From Chelydra serpentina (taxonomy: Eukaryota; Chordata; Testudines; Chelydridae), in the NCBI GenBank assembly GCA_037349315.1, contig JBAIAC010000021.1:5456001-5520000 (forward strand): DNA of 64,000 nucleotides. The letters run 5' to 3'. Positions 1 to 10,990 of this stretch are shown here, piece after piece (position 1 is the first letter of the stretch; the number at the start of each line of letters is the position of its first letter). Position numbers and translations under genes: made by a program. Below the pieces are notes generated by a model that did not search any database, was not told where the DNA came from, and saw nothing but the letters and a program-made list of their open reading frames with translations.

Positions 1-1289
1 TGGGGGTAAGCAGTTACCCAACTTCCTGAAATACACTTAGAGAGTGTTCCAAATGGAGCAGAAGGCAGGAGGAAACAATCCAGAGGAAGGATCCACACCA
101 ATCCCTGAAGGGAAAGGCCCAAGAACACAGCCAAGGGAGTCCACGCTGCCCCCTGAGAGTTTGGGGATGTACGGAAGGAGTTGGGAAACTGAATTCCAAT
201 TTAAACTACTGCTGGAACACGACAGCTGGGAGCAGCCAAACTACAGGTACAAGAAGCAACTCCCCAAGCAGCTTGTGTCAAAGGCTAGCTTCAAAAGTGG
301 AGGCAAAGAGATTTTATAAGTTAGGGTGGGTGGGGAAAGTGGAAAATGGAAGTTGCAGAACTCTGCAGCACATGGAGGGAAGCCAAACTGAGGAAGTCCT
401 TTCCACTCTGGTGAGTGCTCCGGGAAAGGTGGCCAACTCAGGAACAGGCCACCATTAGATTTCTTTGACAAACCCCACACCGAAATCCCAAGGAAGCCTC
501 CTCTCCTTTTCCTTTTTAATCTGTTCCTGGTGTCCAACAGTCCCCTTCAGTCACTGCTCAGGTGGACAGGGTTATCCTGAAACAATGTGCTTGTCCTCCT
601 TACACTGCTTGGCCCTCTCCTCCCCCTCACGCGAGGCAGTCGCAGAAACACTCCCTGATTTCACCAGGATCTGAGGCTGGTTAGCGGTGGTTGTTTAATT
701 TTATTTCTCTCTTGACGGCTAAAGCCGGGTAACAGCTGGTGCGAGGTTGAGCTGTAAATCCTTTTCTTTGAAAGGGGGGGTTGGAGGGTGAAGTCAGTTG
801 GCTTGTGCGTTTTCGTCCTCTTCCTATTTGTTTCCTTTTGTATGACACCCAAAACTCTAGCTTCCACTTGGTTTTTTTTAACAAAATTGAATTTCAAATC
901 CTTTCTGTAGTGATGGTCTCCGCAAAATCCTGGGCAGGTGAAGTGAGACTTGAAAGTTTTCAGACAATTCTGTTAAAACTCCAGAATGCAACTGATAATT
1001 AAAACAATGATGACTGGGCCCTTCTCACCCATGGCCTGGGTATCTAAGTCTGTTCCAAGCTTCTCCATTTTCACCTCCCTTCCGCATATAAAACCATTCC
1101 TTAATCCATATTTATTAAAAAAAACATAAAATAAATAAAACTTGACATCTGGAACTCCACACTTTATCTAGGGAAAAAAAATCAAATTAACAAGGGAAGT
1201 CAGGAAAAATAACCATTTAACATATATTTAATATTAATAATGCATTCTGCATCTTCAAGGTACTGTATAAGCATTAGTTTGAAGAGGAA
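1..1289. other. No gene recognised; probable intron of ZDHHC5
   Basis: I see no exon with recognisable protein similarity, no CpG island and no classifiable repeat here. By synteny (CLP1 is followed by ZDHHC5 in the same direction in human), the first 11 kb is probably ZDHHC5 intron 1 on the minus strand. No ZDHHC5 coding exon (DHHC cysteine-rich domain or membrane segments) is visible in the window. Confidence 0.4.
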
Positions 1290-1465
1290 AACATGATCTA
1301 GAGGTCTTAGAACCAGGTTGGAGATCAAGACATGTTGAGGTCTCACCCAACTCTGACACAGACTCACTCTATGGGCTTAGGCATGTCACTTAACATCTCT
1401 GAGACTCAGCTTCTACATCTGCATAATTGCGATAATGATACATAACTCTCATTGAGAGATAAACT
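1290..1465 (+). repeat. MIR (CORE-SINE) copy
   Basis: This is a degenerate copy with the MIR order: a 'ctgacacagactcact' stretch, then 'gtcacttaacatctctgag', then 'cagcttctacatctgcataa', then 'gataatgata'. It is old and contains indels. The boundaries are approximate. Confidence 0.55.
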
Positions 1466-1549
1466 GTTATTTTTAGTTAATAAACACTCACACTTTTGGT
1501 CTTCAACATCACTTTCCATCCTCAAGGAGCTTCACAATCATTCACTAAC

Positions 1550-1690
1550 TAAGCAGTTTCAGATAATAATAAAATGAGGATAATACTTACGAAAACTGAG
1601 GCTCAAAAGTTGAGCAACTTGTCCCAGACTACAGGAGTCAATGACTCTGCAGAAATTAGAACTCAGGACATTCTGGCTTCTTATCCTATG
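1550..1690 (-). repeat. MIR (CORE-SINE) copy, reverse orientation
   Basis: The reverse-complement MIR signature is readable: 'aaaatgaggataata', 'aaaactgaggctca', 'gagcaacttgtcc', followed by the 'gaactcaggac' part of the tRNA-like head. It lies head-on to the copy 100 bp to the left. The boundaries are approximate. Confidence 0.55.
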
Positions 1691-2135
1691 CTCAAGTTTT
1701 TTCTAGACTATTACAACTAAAGGACCCCTAGCCCCAGCTAGGGTCCTGCTCAGATGGAGTGAAGGGGATAGATAATCAGAAGTTTTAATCTTTTGCTGGG
1801 AAGGCAGGAAGGAAATGGGAAACACCCCCACAGGATCTTGTCGCCATCCCTCAAAGCAGGGCAAGAGATGCCCACAGAAAAACCCAGCCCTGTTGAACAC
1901 ATTTACACTTGGCTGCTTTGCATGAAGAAGAGTGCAGTTCTCACATTAAAGCCCTAGTTAGTCTATTAGGCCACGGAAAAGAAGGTCTGACCTATGATCT
2001 AACTTGAGTGAGGGAGTCAAATTCCTCCTCCAAAATATAAAAGGGGGGGGGTGAGGGGGGGAGAAGCGTCTCTCTGGAAATAAAATCAGGAGGTAGCAAC
2101 CTGTACAAGAAGTGGAGAGCCAGTGAAACCATCAG

Positions 2136-2317
2136 GGAGGGATAGCTCAGTGGTTTGAGCATTGGCCTGCTAAACCCAGGGTTGTGAGTTCAATCCTTGA
2201 GGGGGCCATTTGGGGATCTGGGGCAAAAATTGGGGATTGGTCCTGCTTTGAGCAGGGGGTTGGACTAGATGACCTACTAAGGTCCCTTCCAACCCTGATA
2301 TTCTATGATTCTATGAT
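2136..2317 (+). repeat. Turtle tRNA-derived SINE with CR1 tail (Cry I / Pol III SINE type)
   Basis: The 5' part is tRNA-like, with an A box (tagctcagtggttt) and a B box (gagttcaatcct) at tRNA spacing. The 3' part is the CR1 tail (gggttggactagatgacc, then ccttccaaccctga) and ends in ATTCTATG-type repeats. This tRNA head plus CR1 tail is the known structure of turtle Pol III SINEs, which use CR1 machinery to move. Three more full copies are in the window. It is a SINE, not a tRNA gene. Confidence 0.9.
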
Positions 2318-3469
2318 CACAGCTCAGGAACAACCTGGGCACAAGTTATATTTCATTGATTATTGTGGTTATAGCAACTCTGCTCAGTTCCAACTTTATT
2401 TCTAATACATTCTCTACTCCACTGGTTCACTGTTTTATCATGAAGCCTTTATTATTACATTAGGTAGCAAAATACAGAGCTGTAATAACTGTTCTCATTT
2501 TTCTATTTTAATTTTGCCATGTCTTTCATTTCTCTCAATCTCTCTTTTTTAGGTGAATTTTAGTGGTAACTAAATATGCCAGATTGATATTCCTGGAGCT
2601 TGAAAGAACTACAGTACAACAATAAAGATGTATTCTAATTACAACAGTTAATTACAACACAGACTAAATCAGTTAAGAGTTAACACGAGGATTGAAGTAT
2701 CCACTCATTCAATTGTGAGAGCGGAATAAGAAATCTTTCCAAGTAAGGAGGGCTTTAGACTTTTGGTTTCTGCAGAATCTAATCTTACATTGTTAAAATC
2801 AAAGTTTCCAGCCTGCACGATTGAAAGAAAACCTTTCCAAATGTGACTCTGCAAAACAGCAGTTTCGGAGTCTGCAGACAGCTACAATTTCACTCTACTG
2901 TGCTCTTGACTGTCCCAACCAGCAGCAGAGTGAAACTGACAAGACTGGTCATTTTCATAGCTACTATGCAGAACTTCTTGGGCAGAAGCATCTTGTCAAT
3001 TTCACTCTGATGTTTCTGAGAGAAATTCTGAGCTGTAGCAGAGGCAGGCACTCAGTTTCCCCACAGGCGAGGAGAACCTAAAACACAGAGGAATAGAGAA
3101 AGCTTTACAATGGTGATCACTGTGCTGCTGTATTACAGAGTATGTAGAGACACATTAGCTCTATTATGAACTAACTCACAATCATCTTAGTGGTGTGTTA
3201 ACTCTGAAGTTTATTTAGGACAACAATGACAACACTGTAAACTATGTCACTAACTGACTGCCTTAACTAACAAACAATCAGCTAACATGCTTATCTACTA
3301 AGAGGACAGCCAACACATTTGAAAGGATGTTCCACTGAAATAAGGTTGCAAATTTTAAAGATGCATACAAATAAGTGTTCTATCAGACTTTGGGAGTTGA
3401 TTTTGTTTTTAAGGTCTTCCGCATAGGCCTATATCCCCCCTTTTCCGAGCACAGAGTAATCACTGTTTT
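2318..3469. other. AT-rich stretch, no gene recognised
   Basis: There is no recognisable exon. An open frame of 86 codons at 2821-3081 has no similarity I recognise and no splice or promoter context. The segment is plain AT-rich intronic or intergenic DNA. Confidence 0.4.
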
Positions 3470-4690
3470 GCTTTGTCCAATCTCTCATCTCCAGCTGCTC
3501 CTACTTTCTCATCCAACCCAATCACTCAACACTGAGCATTTCATCTTCCCTTTCAATCCTTCTCCACTGCCTCCCTCTTCTATCCTCACAGGCAACTCCC
3601 GTCAGTTTCCCCAGCTCACTACCACAGCAGCATCTTCAACTCTTCCCTCCACACCCCTGTTCCCTCTATGTCCTGTTTCTTCCTCTCTGATATCACCAGG
3701 ATCTGCCCTTTCCTCGCTAACCCCACTACCCACGACTTTCGCCACATCTCATTCATCTCTCACCTCCATTTCTGGGACCTTCTTCTCTCCCACTTCTCAC
3801 CTTTCCCCCTTTAGGCCACCCCAAATGCCTCCATTATTTCTCATTCTTCTCTCCACCTCCTCAAATTCAAGATCTCTCGTCTCATCTGCAAGATGCCTAC
3901 TCATCTATTCTAATTTCATCCTCTTCTCACACCCACTTATTCCTTATAGCTCCTCCCAATGTTCTCTTATTACTCCTCCTTTCATCACCTCTTCCTCCTC
4001 AGCTTTGGGTCTTCCACTATACTTCCTCTTAGATGCCTGAATAGTTTCACTCTTCCTGTTTGCCAGGAGCCCTGTCTCTCCTTAAAATCCATTTCTCTGA
4101 GAAATCTTTCCCATTGTGCTTTCCTCCCCACAAGTCTCTCTACCCCTTGTCTGAACTGCTGCCCCGTATCTCATCACTCCTAGACTATCAGACCTACAGG
4201 GCAAGAAACACAACTCACTCTATTAGTTGTAAAGAACAATGCACATTCACCATGCTAGAGAAACAATTTGTAATTATTTAACATTTCACTACTTATTTCC
4301 ATTGTCACTGCTAATCATTGCAGTTTCTGTTCAAGTCCCTGTAACACAACGGTACAGGCATTACAAGTTTCTCCATGCTTCATCTTTGCCCTGGGAAGAT
4401 TAGCTTACTGGGGAGGAGAGGGGAATTGTGTCTCCATGACCAATTCCATAGTCTGCGTTGTTTTGCCAAATACAGTGATGGTTTGCGTGATGTGGTTATC
4501 TATCCCAGTGCAAATTAAGACAAAAATCTCAACATGGGATAGGCCACCAAATAACCAGCAACCAGCACACTCAGACTATAAATTCTCTGGGATAGGGACC
4601 ATCTTTTTGTCCTGTGTTTGTACAGCACTTAGAACAATGGGGTTCTGGTCCATGATAAGGCCTCCTAGGCGCTACATTAACACTCATTGC
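3470..4690 (+). repeat. Degenerate L2-like LINE remnant
   Basis: A pyrimidine-rich strand ends (4570-4690) in the motif order of L2-type 3' ends: 'ctctgggatagggacc', then 'cctgtgtttgtacagcactta', then 'aatggggttctgg', then 'cctaggcgctac'. The upstream C/T-rich part has no stop in one frame for 221 codons, but it is low complexity and resembles decayed LINE 3' coding DNA more than a gene. The 3' tail assignment is firmer than the 5' extent. Confidence 0.4.
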
Positions 4691-4699
4691 CAAGGGATG

Positions 4700-4957
4700 T
4701 CATGAAGGCCAAAACTATAATCCGGTTAAAAAAACAATAAGATAAGTTAATAGAGGATAGGTCCATCAATGGCTATTAACCAAGGTGGTTAAGCCTCTGA
4801 CTGCCAGATGCTGGGACTGTATGTCAGGGAATGGCTCGCTTGATAACTGCCCTGTTCTTTTTATTCCCTCTGAAGCGCCTGGCATTGGCCACAGTAAGAG
4901 GATAGTATTGGGGGCTGATAGACCATTGGTCTGACCCAGTTTGGCTGTTCTTATGTA
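4700..4957 (+). repeat. CR1 LINE, 3' end fragment
   Basis: The 3' end signature of one turtle CR1 subfamily is present: 'ggtccatcaatggctatta', 'ctgccctgttc', 'tggcattggccac', 'ggtctgacccagt' and 'ggctgttcttatg'. It is 5' truncated. The same subfamily occurs at 7057, 12284, 16478 and 46730. Confidence 0.8.
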
Positions 4958-5554
4958 AGAAAAAGGTTTTATTGGCATGAGTTTAGGATGCCAATAAAAC
5001 TTCACAACCCATGAGTTGTGAAGCTCTTCATATTATCTATATATATAAACTCCCAAATGGCTCTCTGATATTTTGTGTAGTCTGATACCTGCTTTGAAGA
5101 AACACCCCAAAATAAAACTTTAATACATTAAACTTCACCTAGCCCACCCTATCACTTGTGGATTCAGGGAAAAAGGCCTCCTTTGTATTTACAAGGTTTG
5201 CTTACAGGTGATTGTAATAAATGGTTTCATCTAGAACTTCCTGTTTTCACTCACATGTGAATGTCCCTGAACAGTATCATTTTAGGCTGAAAAATTTCCA
5301 TGCTTGATCTTGGCCTAAAATTATTTTTTCTAGAGTAAAAAATGTAACTAGATCTAGACTAGGATTTAAAAGTGTGTGATGTTAGACTGAGTTAGGTAGC
5401 TGGATCTAATTAAAGTTTTGGAAGGTGTAACATCACACCTTTAAATCCTCAGCTGGACAAGGTTTTTTTGGGGGAGTTCACACCTCTAGGGAAGCATAGT
5501 CCATATGTGCATTGTTGCAGCCAATGATTGGTGCTTCTGATAGGCAGTCTGATT

Positions 5555-5710
5555 GTGTGGATAGGACTGAGGCAGGAGATGTGGGTTTTATTCCTGACTC
5601 TGCAACTGGAGTCACTGAAACATCTTGGGTAAGACATTTCACCTCTATGCCTCATCTGTAAAATGGGGATAATACTTGCTCTCCTTTGCAAAGCACTTTG
5701 AGATCTGTGG
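5555..5710 (+). repeat. MIR (CORE-SINE) copy
   Basis: The forward MIR core is clear: 'cttgggtaagacatttcacc', 'tgcctcatctgtaaaatggg', 'gataatact' and 'aaagcactttgagat'. It is one of the better preserved MIR copies here. Confidence 0.65.
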
Positions 5711-6368
5711 ATGGAAAGCAGGGCTATATGGGTTTACTAGTAGTAGCAGCAGCTAGGCCAGCATTAAGCAGGCACCAATTTGGTGCTTGTTACCTCTGGA
5801 GTAAGACTTTTGCCCCTCCTTTTCCTCTTCTTTAAAAAAAATATAGACAATGAAATGCATAAACTACCGCCAGTGCAAAGTTTAAGTCTTATAGTAGGCT
5901 CTGCACATAAAGAAATGCAAAAATAAAAGTTGTTCCTCCCAACTCCCGGCAACATTAACAGCTTGTGTGTAATATTTTCTATTCAATGTTTTTTTAACAT
6001 ATTCTCTTTAAGAAGAAAAACAGGAGAAGAAAATTGATTTAAATGATAAGCTCTTTGATACAGGGACTTTTTTTGTTATTTAATTACAGTGCTTAGCCCA
6101 ATAGGGCCCTGATTCCTCATTGGGCTGTCTGGAGGCTAACTCAGTACAAAGAAGATATTTCATATGAACAGTGTGCCCAAGTTAATGTTGCTATGGGAAT
6201 CTTATTATATTCCCTGACTCTGATTTTGAGTTGTACAGCCCTACAGTTGCATTAATACAGGATTAATTTTGCATTTAACTTTGTTAATTTTAATCTGTAG
6301 GTTACATCTGAATCTATCTATATATTTATCCTTTATTAAAAGATGCCTGTCACTTACCCAGGTACTGT
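5711..6368. other. No gene; L2-like 3' tail at 6045-6125
   Basis: No exon is recognised. Around 6045-6125 the order 'aagctctttgatacaggga', 'acagtgcttagcccaat' and 'agggccctgatt' matches the L2-type 3' end seen at 4570-4690. The remainder is AT-rich without visible structure. Confidence 0.4.
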
Positions 6369-6842
6369 AATGTCAAGGCCCTTCATTTTCAGTTTTTATT
6401 TTGTTCAGAATTTCTCAGTATTTATTACAAAAATTTTAAAACATCTGAAAATCAGTGCAAAGAATTAACTTCACTTTTTGGGGCAATATTGAGATGAACA
6501 TTAGGGGATGGGAGGACAGAAAAAAGCAACAAATAGAGAAAAGTAAAGGTATTGAAAGTAAAGGCAGTTTAATGCTGTGGTGTATTTTAGGAACTTCCCA
6601 TTAACAGTAAGTACACATATGCACACGTGTGGGCTCTCTCTTCCACTACTTTGCTTTACATTTATACTTAACTAATTTATTATTAACATAAATACACCTA
6701 CATCTAATGCATTGATTTCCTTAAAATAATCAGGAATTTCATGTACTTAAGTGGTCCAAATTTCAGATGAATATCGGTAAAAAACAAACAGCTTTTGTAA
6801 AATCTTGGAAATTATTGGTAAAAACTGAAAACAAAGGGCCTT
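6369..6842. mobile_element. hAT-like non-autonomous DNA element
   Basis: The terminal inverted repeats are 'aaggcccttcattttcag' at the left and the complement of 'ctgaaaacaaagggcctt' at the right. The same family is seen complete at 36012-36864, where an 8-bp target duplication is intact. Here I could not find a clean duplication, so the exact ends are less certain. The AT-rich interior has no coding capacity. Confidence 0.6.
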
Positions 6843-7219
6843 ATGTTTCATGGATAACCTTCCCTGCAAAGGCTGTCTGGAACTCCTTTCAGATCCATTA
6901 GCATCTCTCCCATCTGGAAACCAAACGTTTTTGTAGACAGAAGTGAAGTACTTCTTTTGGCAAAGTGAGAGACCCCTGGTCTGGATGGGCTGTCTTTTAC
7001 TGGCCTATTTAAAAACTGGATTGGCCTATTTAAAAACACCATGTAAATCTCCCATCCCAGCATAAGAACAGCCATACTAGGTCAGGCCAAAGATCCATCT
7101 GGCCCAGTATCCTGTCTTCTGACAATGCCAGGTGCCCCAGAGGGAATGAACAGAACAGGTAACCATCAAGTGATCCATCCTGTCACCCATTCCCAGCTTC
7201 TGGCAAACAGAGCCTAGGG

Positions 7220-7864
7220 CAGGCCTGCACAACTCATAAAGCGGCGAGGGCCATATTACTCCAAAGAAAACAGCTGAGGGCCGAAACCGCCCGGCCCCAC
7301 GGAAACACCGCCCCGCCCCCCCCCCCCCCCCGGCAGTGCTGCCCACCCCACGGAAACAACCCCTCCTTTCCCAGCACTGGGGTGTGAAAGCCTGTAGAGG
7401 GGGAAAGAAACAGCATTGGGTGACCAGATCACAGCAGTAAAATAGGACCCGCCCCCTGCCCGCTCAGCCCCACCATCACACCCCTCTTTACCCCCCAAGG
7501 GGTCACTATATTACTGCACACAACAGTCAATCAATGCAGCTGTAGATAAATCTCTGCATTATGCATTTTTGTATAACTTTTATATGACTTTGTATTGAAC
7601 CTTGGTAATATGTTATAGCGGGCCCCTGAGGTAGTATAATTAAGGTAAAAGAAAAATGTCTTTTTGCTAGAAGTAGAATAAGATCTTCCCCCCACTTTGT
7701 ATTCAATTGCCCTGCTGAATGAATGAGGTGTGAATGAGGAAGGCGTGGAAGGCAGGCACCTCCAGACAGCTGCAACCCTTGCCTACTTCCCTCCCCTCCC
7801 CTCGCAGGCCGCTTAGTGAGACCACCTACTCACTCCCCCGCAGGGCACATGTTGTGCAGGCCTG
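7220..7864. mobile_element. hAT-type element inserted in CR1 (8-bp target duplication)
   Basis: The terminal inverted repeats are 'caggcctgcacaac' and 'gttgtgcaggcctg'. A perfect 8-bp duplication, gcctaggg, flanks it at 7212-7219 and 7865-7872, as expected of the hAT superfamily. It has no transposase frame. The interior holds a C-tract (7316-7331) and an LTR-derived segment (7541-7783). Confidence 0.85.
7541..7783 (+). repeat. LTR 5' fragment, same family as the solo LTR at 58046
   Basis: It begins 'tgtagataaatctctgcatt', like the LTR start at 58046 (tgtagataaatctctgtatt). It keeps the shared block 'aaaatgtctttttgctag', 'agtagaataagatc', 'ggaaggcaggcacc' and 'ccagacagctgcaac'. The 3' part of the LTR is missing. 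It lies wholly inside the hAT element. Confidence 0.7.
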
Positions 7865-8497
7865 GCCTAGGGACACCATTCCTGTCCATCCCGGCTAATA
7901 GCCATTGATGGATCTACCCTCCATGAACTTATCTAGTTCTTTTTTGAATCCTGTTATAGTCTTGGCCTTCACAAGATCCTCTGACAAAGAGTTCCACAGG
8001 TTGACTGTGCATTGTGTGAAGAAATACTTCCTTTTGTTTGTTTTAAACCTGCTGCCTATTAATTTCATTTGGTGACCCCTAGTTCTTGTGTTATGAGGAG
8101 TAAACTTATTTACTTTCTCCACACCAGTCATGATTTTACAGATCTCTATCATATCCCCCCTTAGTGGTCTCTTTTCCAAGCTGAAAAGTCCCAGTCATAT
8201 TAATCTCTCCTCATATAGCAGCCGTTCCATACTCCTAATCATTTTTGTTGCCCTTTTCTGAACCTTTTCCAATTCTAAAATATCTTTTTTGAGATGTAGC
8301 GACCACATCTGCATGCAGTATTCAAGATATGGGCATACCATGGATTTATATAGAGGCAATATGATATTTTCTGTCTTATTAGCTATCCCTTTCTTAATAA
8401 TTCCCAACATTCTGTTTGCTTTTTTGACTGCCACTGCACATTGAGCGGATGTTTTCAGAGAACTATCCACAATGACTCCCAAGATCTCATAAGGGAA

Positions 8498-8660
8498 GGC
8501 AATTTGGATTTAGACAGGGCAGTAATATACAGGGCAGGGTGTAATTTGGATTTACACAGGGAAGGGGGTGACACAGAGCAGGGCATAATTTAGATTTACA
8601 GAGATAGGGGGGCAATGTTCAGAGTGAGGAATAATTTGGATTTTACACATAGTTCCCCTG
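8498..8660. repeat. Short degenerate tandem repeat (about 45-bp unit)
   Basis: About four imperfect units share the core 'aatttggatttacac' followed by a G-rich 'agggcaggg' segment. There is no coding signal. Confidence 0.55.
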
Positions 8661-9264
8661 GGGGGTAATTTTTCAGTTATTTTGTAAATGCCACCAAACA
8701 GCAGCACAAAACTAACCGGCCTGCCAGTTAGTTCATGGCCCCATTTGATAGCATCCATAGTGCATGCTAGAAAATGCTTGTGTGTGTGATTGATCCATGC
8801 TGCACTCTCCCCAAAATGCAGCATAAGACAGAGAAACATAAGACTGGAAACAAAATTGGGATGCTAGATTTTCAGTCACAGTGGGACATAAGAGTCAGTG
8901 CATCTCAGCTCAGATATTAATCTTTGACAAAATATACACTTTAGTATACAAAAATATGCCACAGGCAATAGCAAAAACTGCCTCAGTCATCTGAGATCCA
9001 AGCTGTCCTTGGACAAGTAACTTTAAAAAAATCCCCCTCTCCCACTAGCCCAGGTTTACACAGTTTATTAGAATGAGGTGAATTGTACGATCCTTTTGGG
9101 GCTGTAATTGTAATCTATATTGGGGTAAAGAAATTTGAAAGTGGATGCAACGGACATTTACTCAGGTGGATGAGTGGTAACTTTTCTAATCTATGGACAT
9201 ATAATACAGAGCAACTATCTGAGAAGTCTATTTTAGGTACTTCTCTGGCCCCCCATCACCATAG

Positions 9265-9420
9265 TATCTGAACACCTCACTATACCTGTGAGGTAAGGAG
9301 TGCTATTACCCTCATTTTAGAGATGAGAATTGAAGCACAGAAAGGCTAAGTGACTCACCCATGGTCACCCAGGGAGTCTGTGATGGAGCTGGGAACTGAA
9401 CTTGGGTCTCCAAATCCTAA
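9265..9420 (-). repeat. MIR (CORE-SINE) copy, reverse orientation
   Basis: The reverse MIR order is clear: 'ccctcattttagagatgag', 'gaagcacagaaaggct', 'aagtgactcacccatggtc', 'gaactgaacttgggtctcc'. Confidence 0.7.
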
Positions 9421-9989
9421 AATAACACCCTTTCTTCTCATGTAAAGGGGTAGGGACTCCAAGAGAGAGAAAACAGGTTTCATGCAGGGGAGGCACTGTA
9501 ATCCAGTGGAGGGAAGATTTTATTTCAGGGAAGTGGGGATTCCAAGACCAGAAAACAGGACTCGCACAAGTGAACATGTAATCCAAGAGGGAAGAACGGG
9601 TGGTGAAGATGGGTCGTACACCAAGGGAACATGGCATACAATCCAGGGATAGAGGCAACAGGAGCGGAAATATAGATGGGGTGGGAACATAACTGGGTGT
9701 GCTGGCTAGAGAATAGGGATGTAAAGACAGGGAAATTAATTAATGAATAAGGGATCACAAGTGGGGTTATAGTGGCAAAGGTAGACTTAAAAGATAGTAA
9801 GGGTCCACACCAGAAAAAAGGGGGATAGGGAAAGGGAGGGTTGCACATGGGTGACGGAATTAAATAAAAGGAAGGAGGGCTGTGGAGTGGAGAGAAAACT
9901 ATATGTATATGAGTACATGGAGGTGTCTGGGTGTCGCAGGAGAGGAAGAGATCAAACAGGGTATCAGCAGGAGAGTCATACTGAATAAG
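9421..9989. other. No gene recognised
   Basis: The sequence is purine-rich. Open frames of up to 107 codons on the minus strand look like low-complexity chance frames. I see nothing functional. Confidence 0.4.
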
Positions 9990-10900
9990 GGGTCATTCAT
10001 ACTAGGGGACAGTCACAAACAGGATGTGATGAGTGGGACAGGTCACATATGGGGAAGAGAGTCTCTGTGGGGGAAGGGAGTCATGCATGGGGGAGGGAAC
10101 CAAGGGTCTCTGGATCACACACACAAAGAAAGGGGTTCTGTGGGAGACCAGATCTTGGGGGGAGAGGGAGCAAGGAGTGCTGAGAGGAGTCTCTGTGGTG
10201 GAGGAATCTACGGAGGCAGGGATGCTGAAAGGGGAGGGGTCATAGGGGCAAGGGTCTGTGGTCTCTCTTTAGGGATCTGTAGGTGCTGAAGAGGTCTCTC
10301 TGTGTGTGGGGAGGGGCAGGGTGAGGGTGCTAGGGAAGAGGCATCTGTGGATGCTGGGGGTATCTGTAGGGGGAGAAGCCCTGTGGGGGATGAGGTGCTG
10401 AAGGGAGAGGGTGCTGTGGAGTGTCTCTGTAGGAGGGTCGGTATGCAGGAAGGGACTGGGGGTGCTAAGGGCTGTCTCTCTGTAGGGGGAGGGGGAATGT
10501 GGGGCAAGGATGGTGAGGGGAGGGGTCTCTGTGCTGGGGCTGTCTCTGGGGAGGAGACGCAGTGTGGAGGCAGGGGTCTCTGGGGAAGGAAGAACAGTGT
10601 GGGGTGGGATAGGTCTCTGTGGGGAGAGGTACAGGCTAGGGGCAGGGGTGCTGAGAAGGTGTCTGTACGGGGAGGAGCAGTGTGGGGGCTGGGGATGTGA
10701 TGGGGGAGAGAAGCAGTGTGGGGGGAGGGATTTGGTGGGGGAGGGTACTGTGGGGACGCGGGCACTGAAGGAGGAAGGAGTCTGTTGGGGACTTTGAAGG
10801 GGGAGGGGCAGCGCGGGGGTACTGAAGGAAGGGGTCGGGGGGGGGGGGTGTTGTGTGTGGATACTCTGCACGCTGTGGGCCGGTGAGGGGGCAGTGGGGG
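9990..10900. repeat. G-rich degenerate tandem array (ggggtctctgtrgggg-like)
   Basis: The plus strand repeats G-runs of 3-5 bases separated by a 'tctctgtggg' or 'gtgctgagg' type unit for about 900 bp. Because the opposite strand is C-rich and lacks stops, it yields 307- and 324-codon frames of Pro/Ser/His-rich low complexity, which I do not regard as genes. Many closely spaced G-runs give quadruplex potential. It lies just inside the CpG island proposed as the ZDHHC5 promoter. Confidence 0.65.
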
Positions 10901-10958
10901 CGCTGAGAGGGGGGAGATCAGTGGGGGGTGAGGCTGTGCGGGAGCACGGAGGGGGGAG

Positions 10959-10961
<3 letters not shown>

Positions 10962-10989
<28 letters not shown>

Positions 10990-10990
10990 G
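10962..10990. repeat. (CT)n microsatellite
   Basis: An uninterrupted dinucleotide CT run of about 28 bp sits at the edge of the CpG island. Confidence 0.9.

Larger units (their letters stand above)
7057..8487 (-). mobile_element. CR1 LINE, 3' half of ORF2, minus strand, interrupted by a hAT element
   Basis: On the minus strand, open frames at 8195-8482 and 7895-8179 match the C-terminal part of CR1 ORF2 (a 'LGIIKKG' region, 'VCPYLEYCMQMWSLHLKKD', 'KVQKRATKMIRSMERL'), split by a frameshift or stop. The 3' untranslated end lies at 7057-7211. The reverse transcriptase core is missing because of 5' truncation. The element is cut at 7212-7872 by a hAT insertion with an 8-bp target duplication, so the CR1 is older than the hAT. 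Confidence 0.85.

Noticed and set aside
2136..2210. Possible tRNA gene (A and B boxes)
   Set aside because: The tRNA-like part lacks a proper cloverleaf 3' half and is fused to a CR1 tail; the same structure recurs four times, so it is a SINE.
3375..4040. Plus-strand frame of 221 codons, Ser/Pro/Leu-rich
   Set aside because: It is pyrimidine-rich, low-complexity sequence in a probable L2-like remnant, with no start context or homology.
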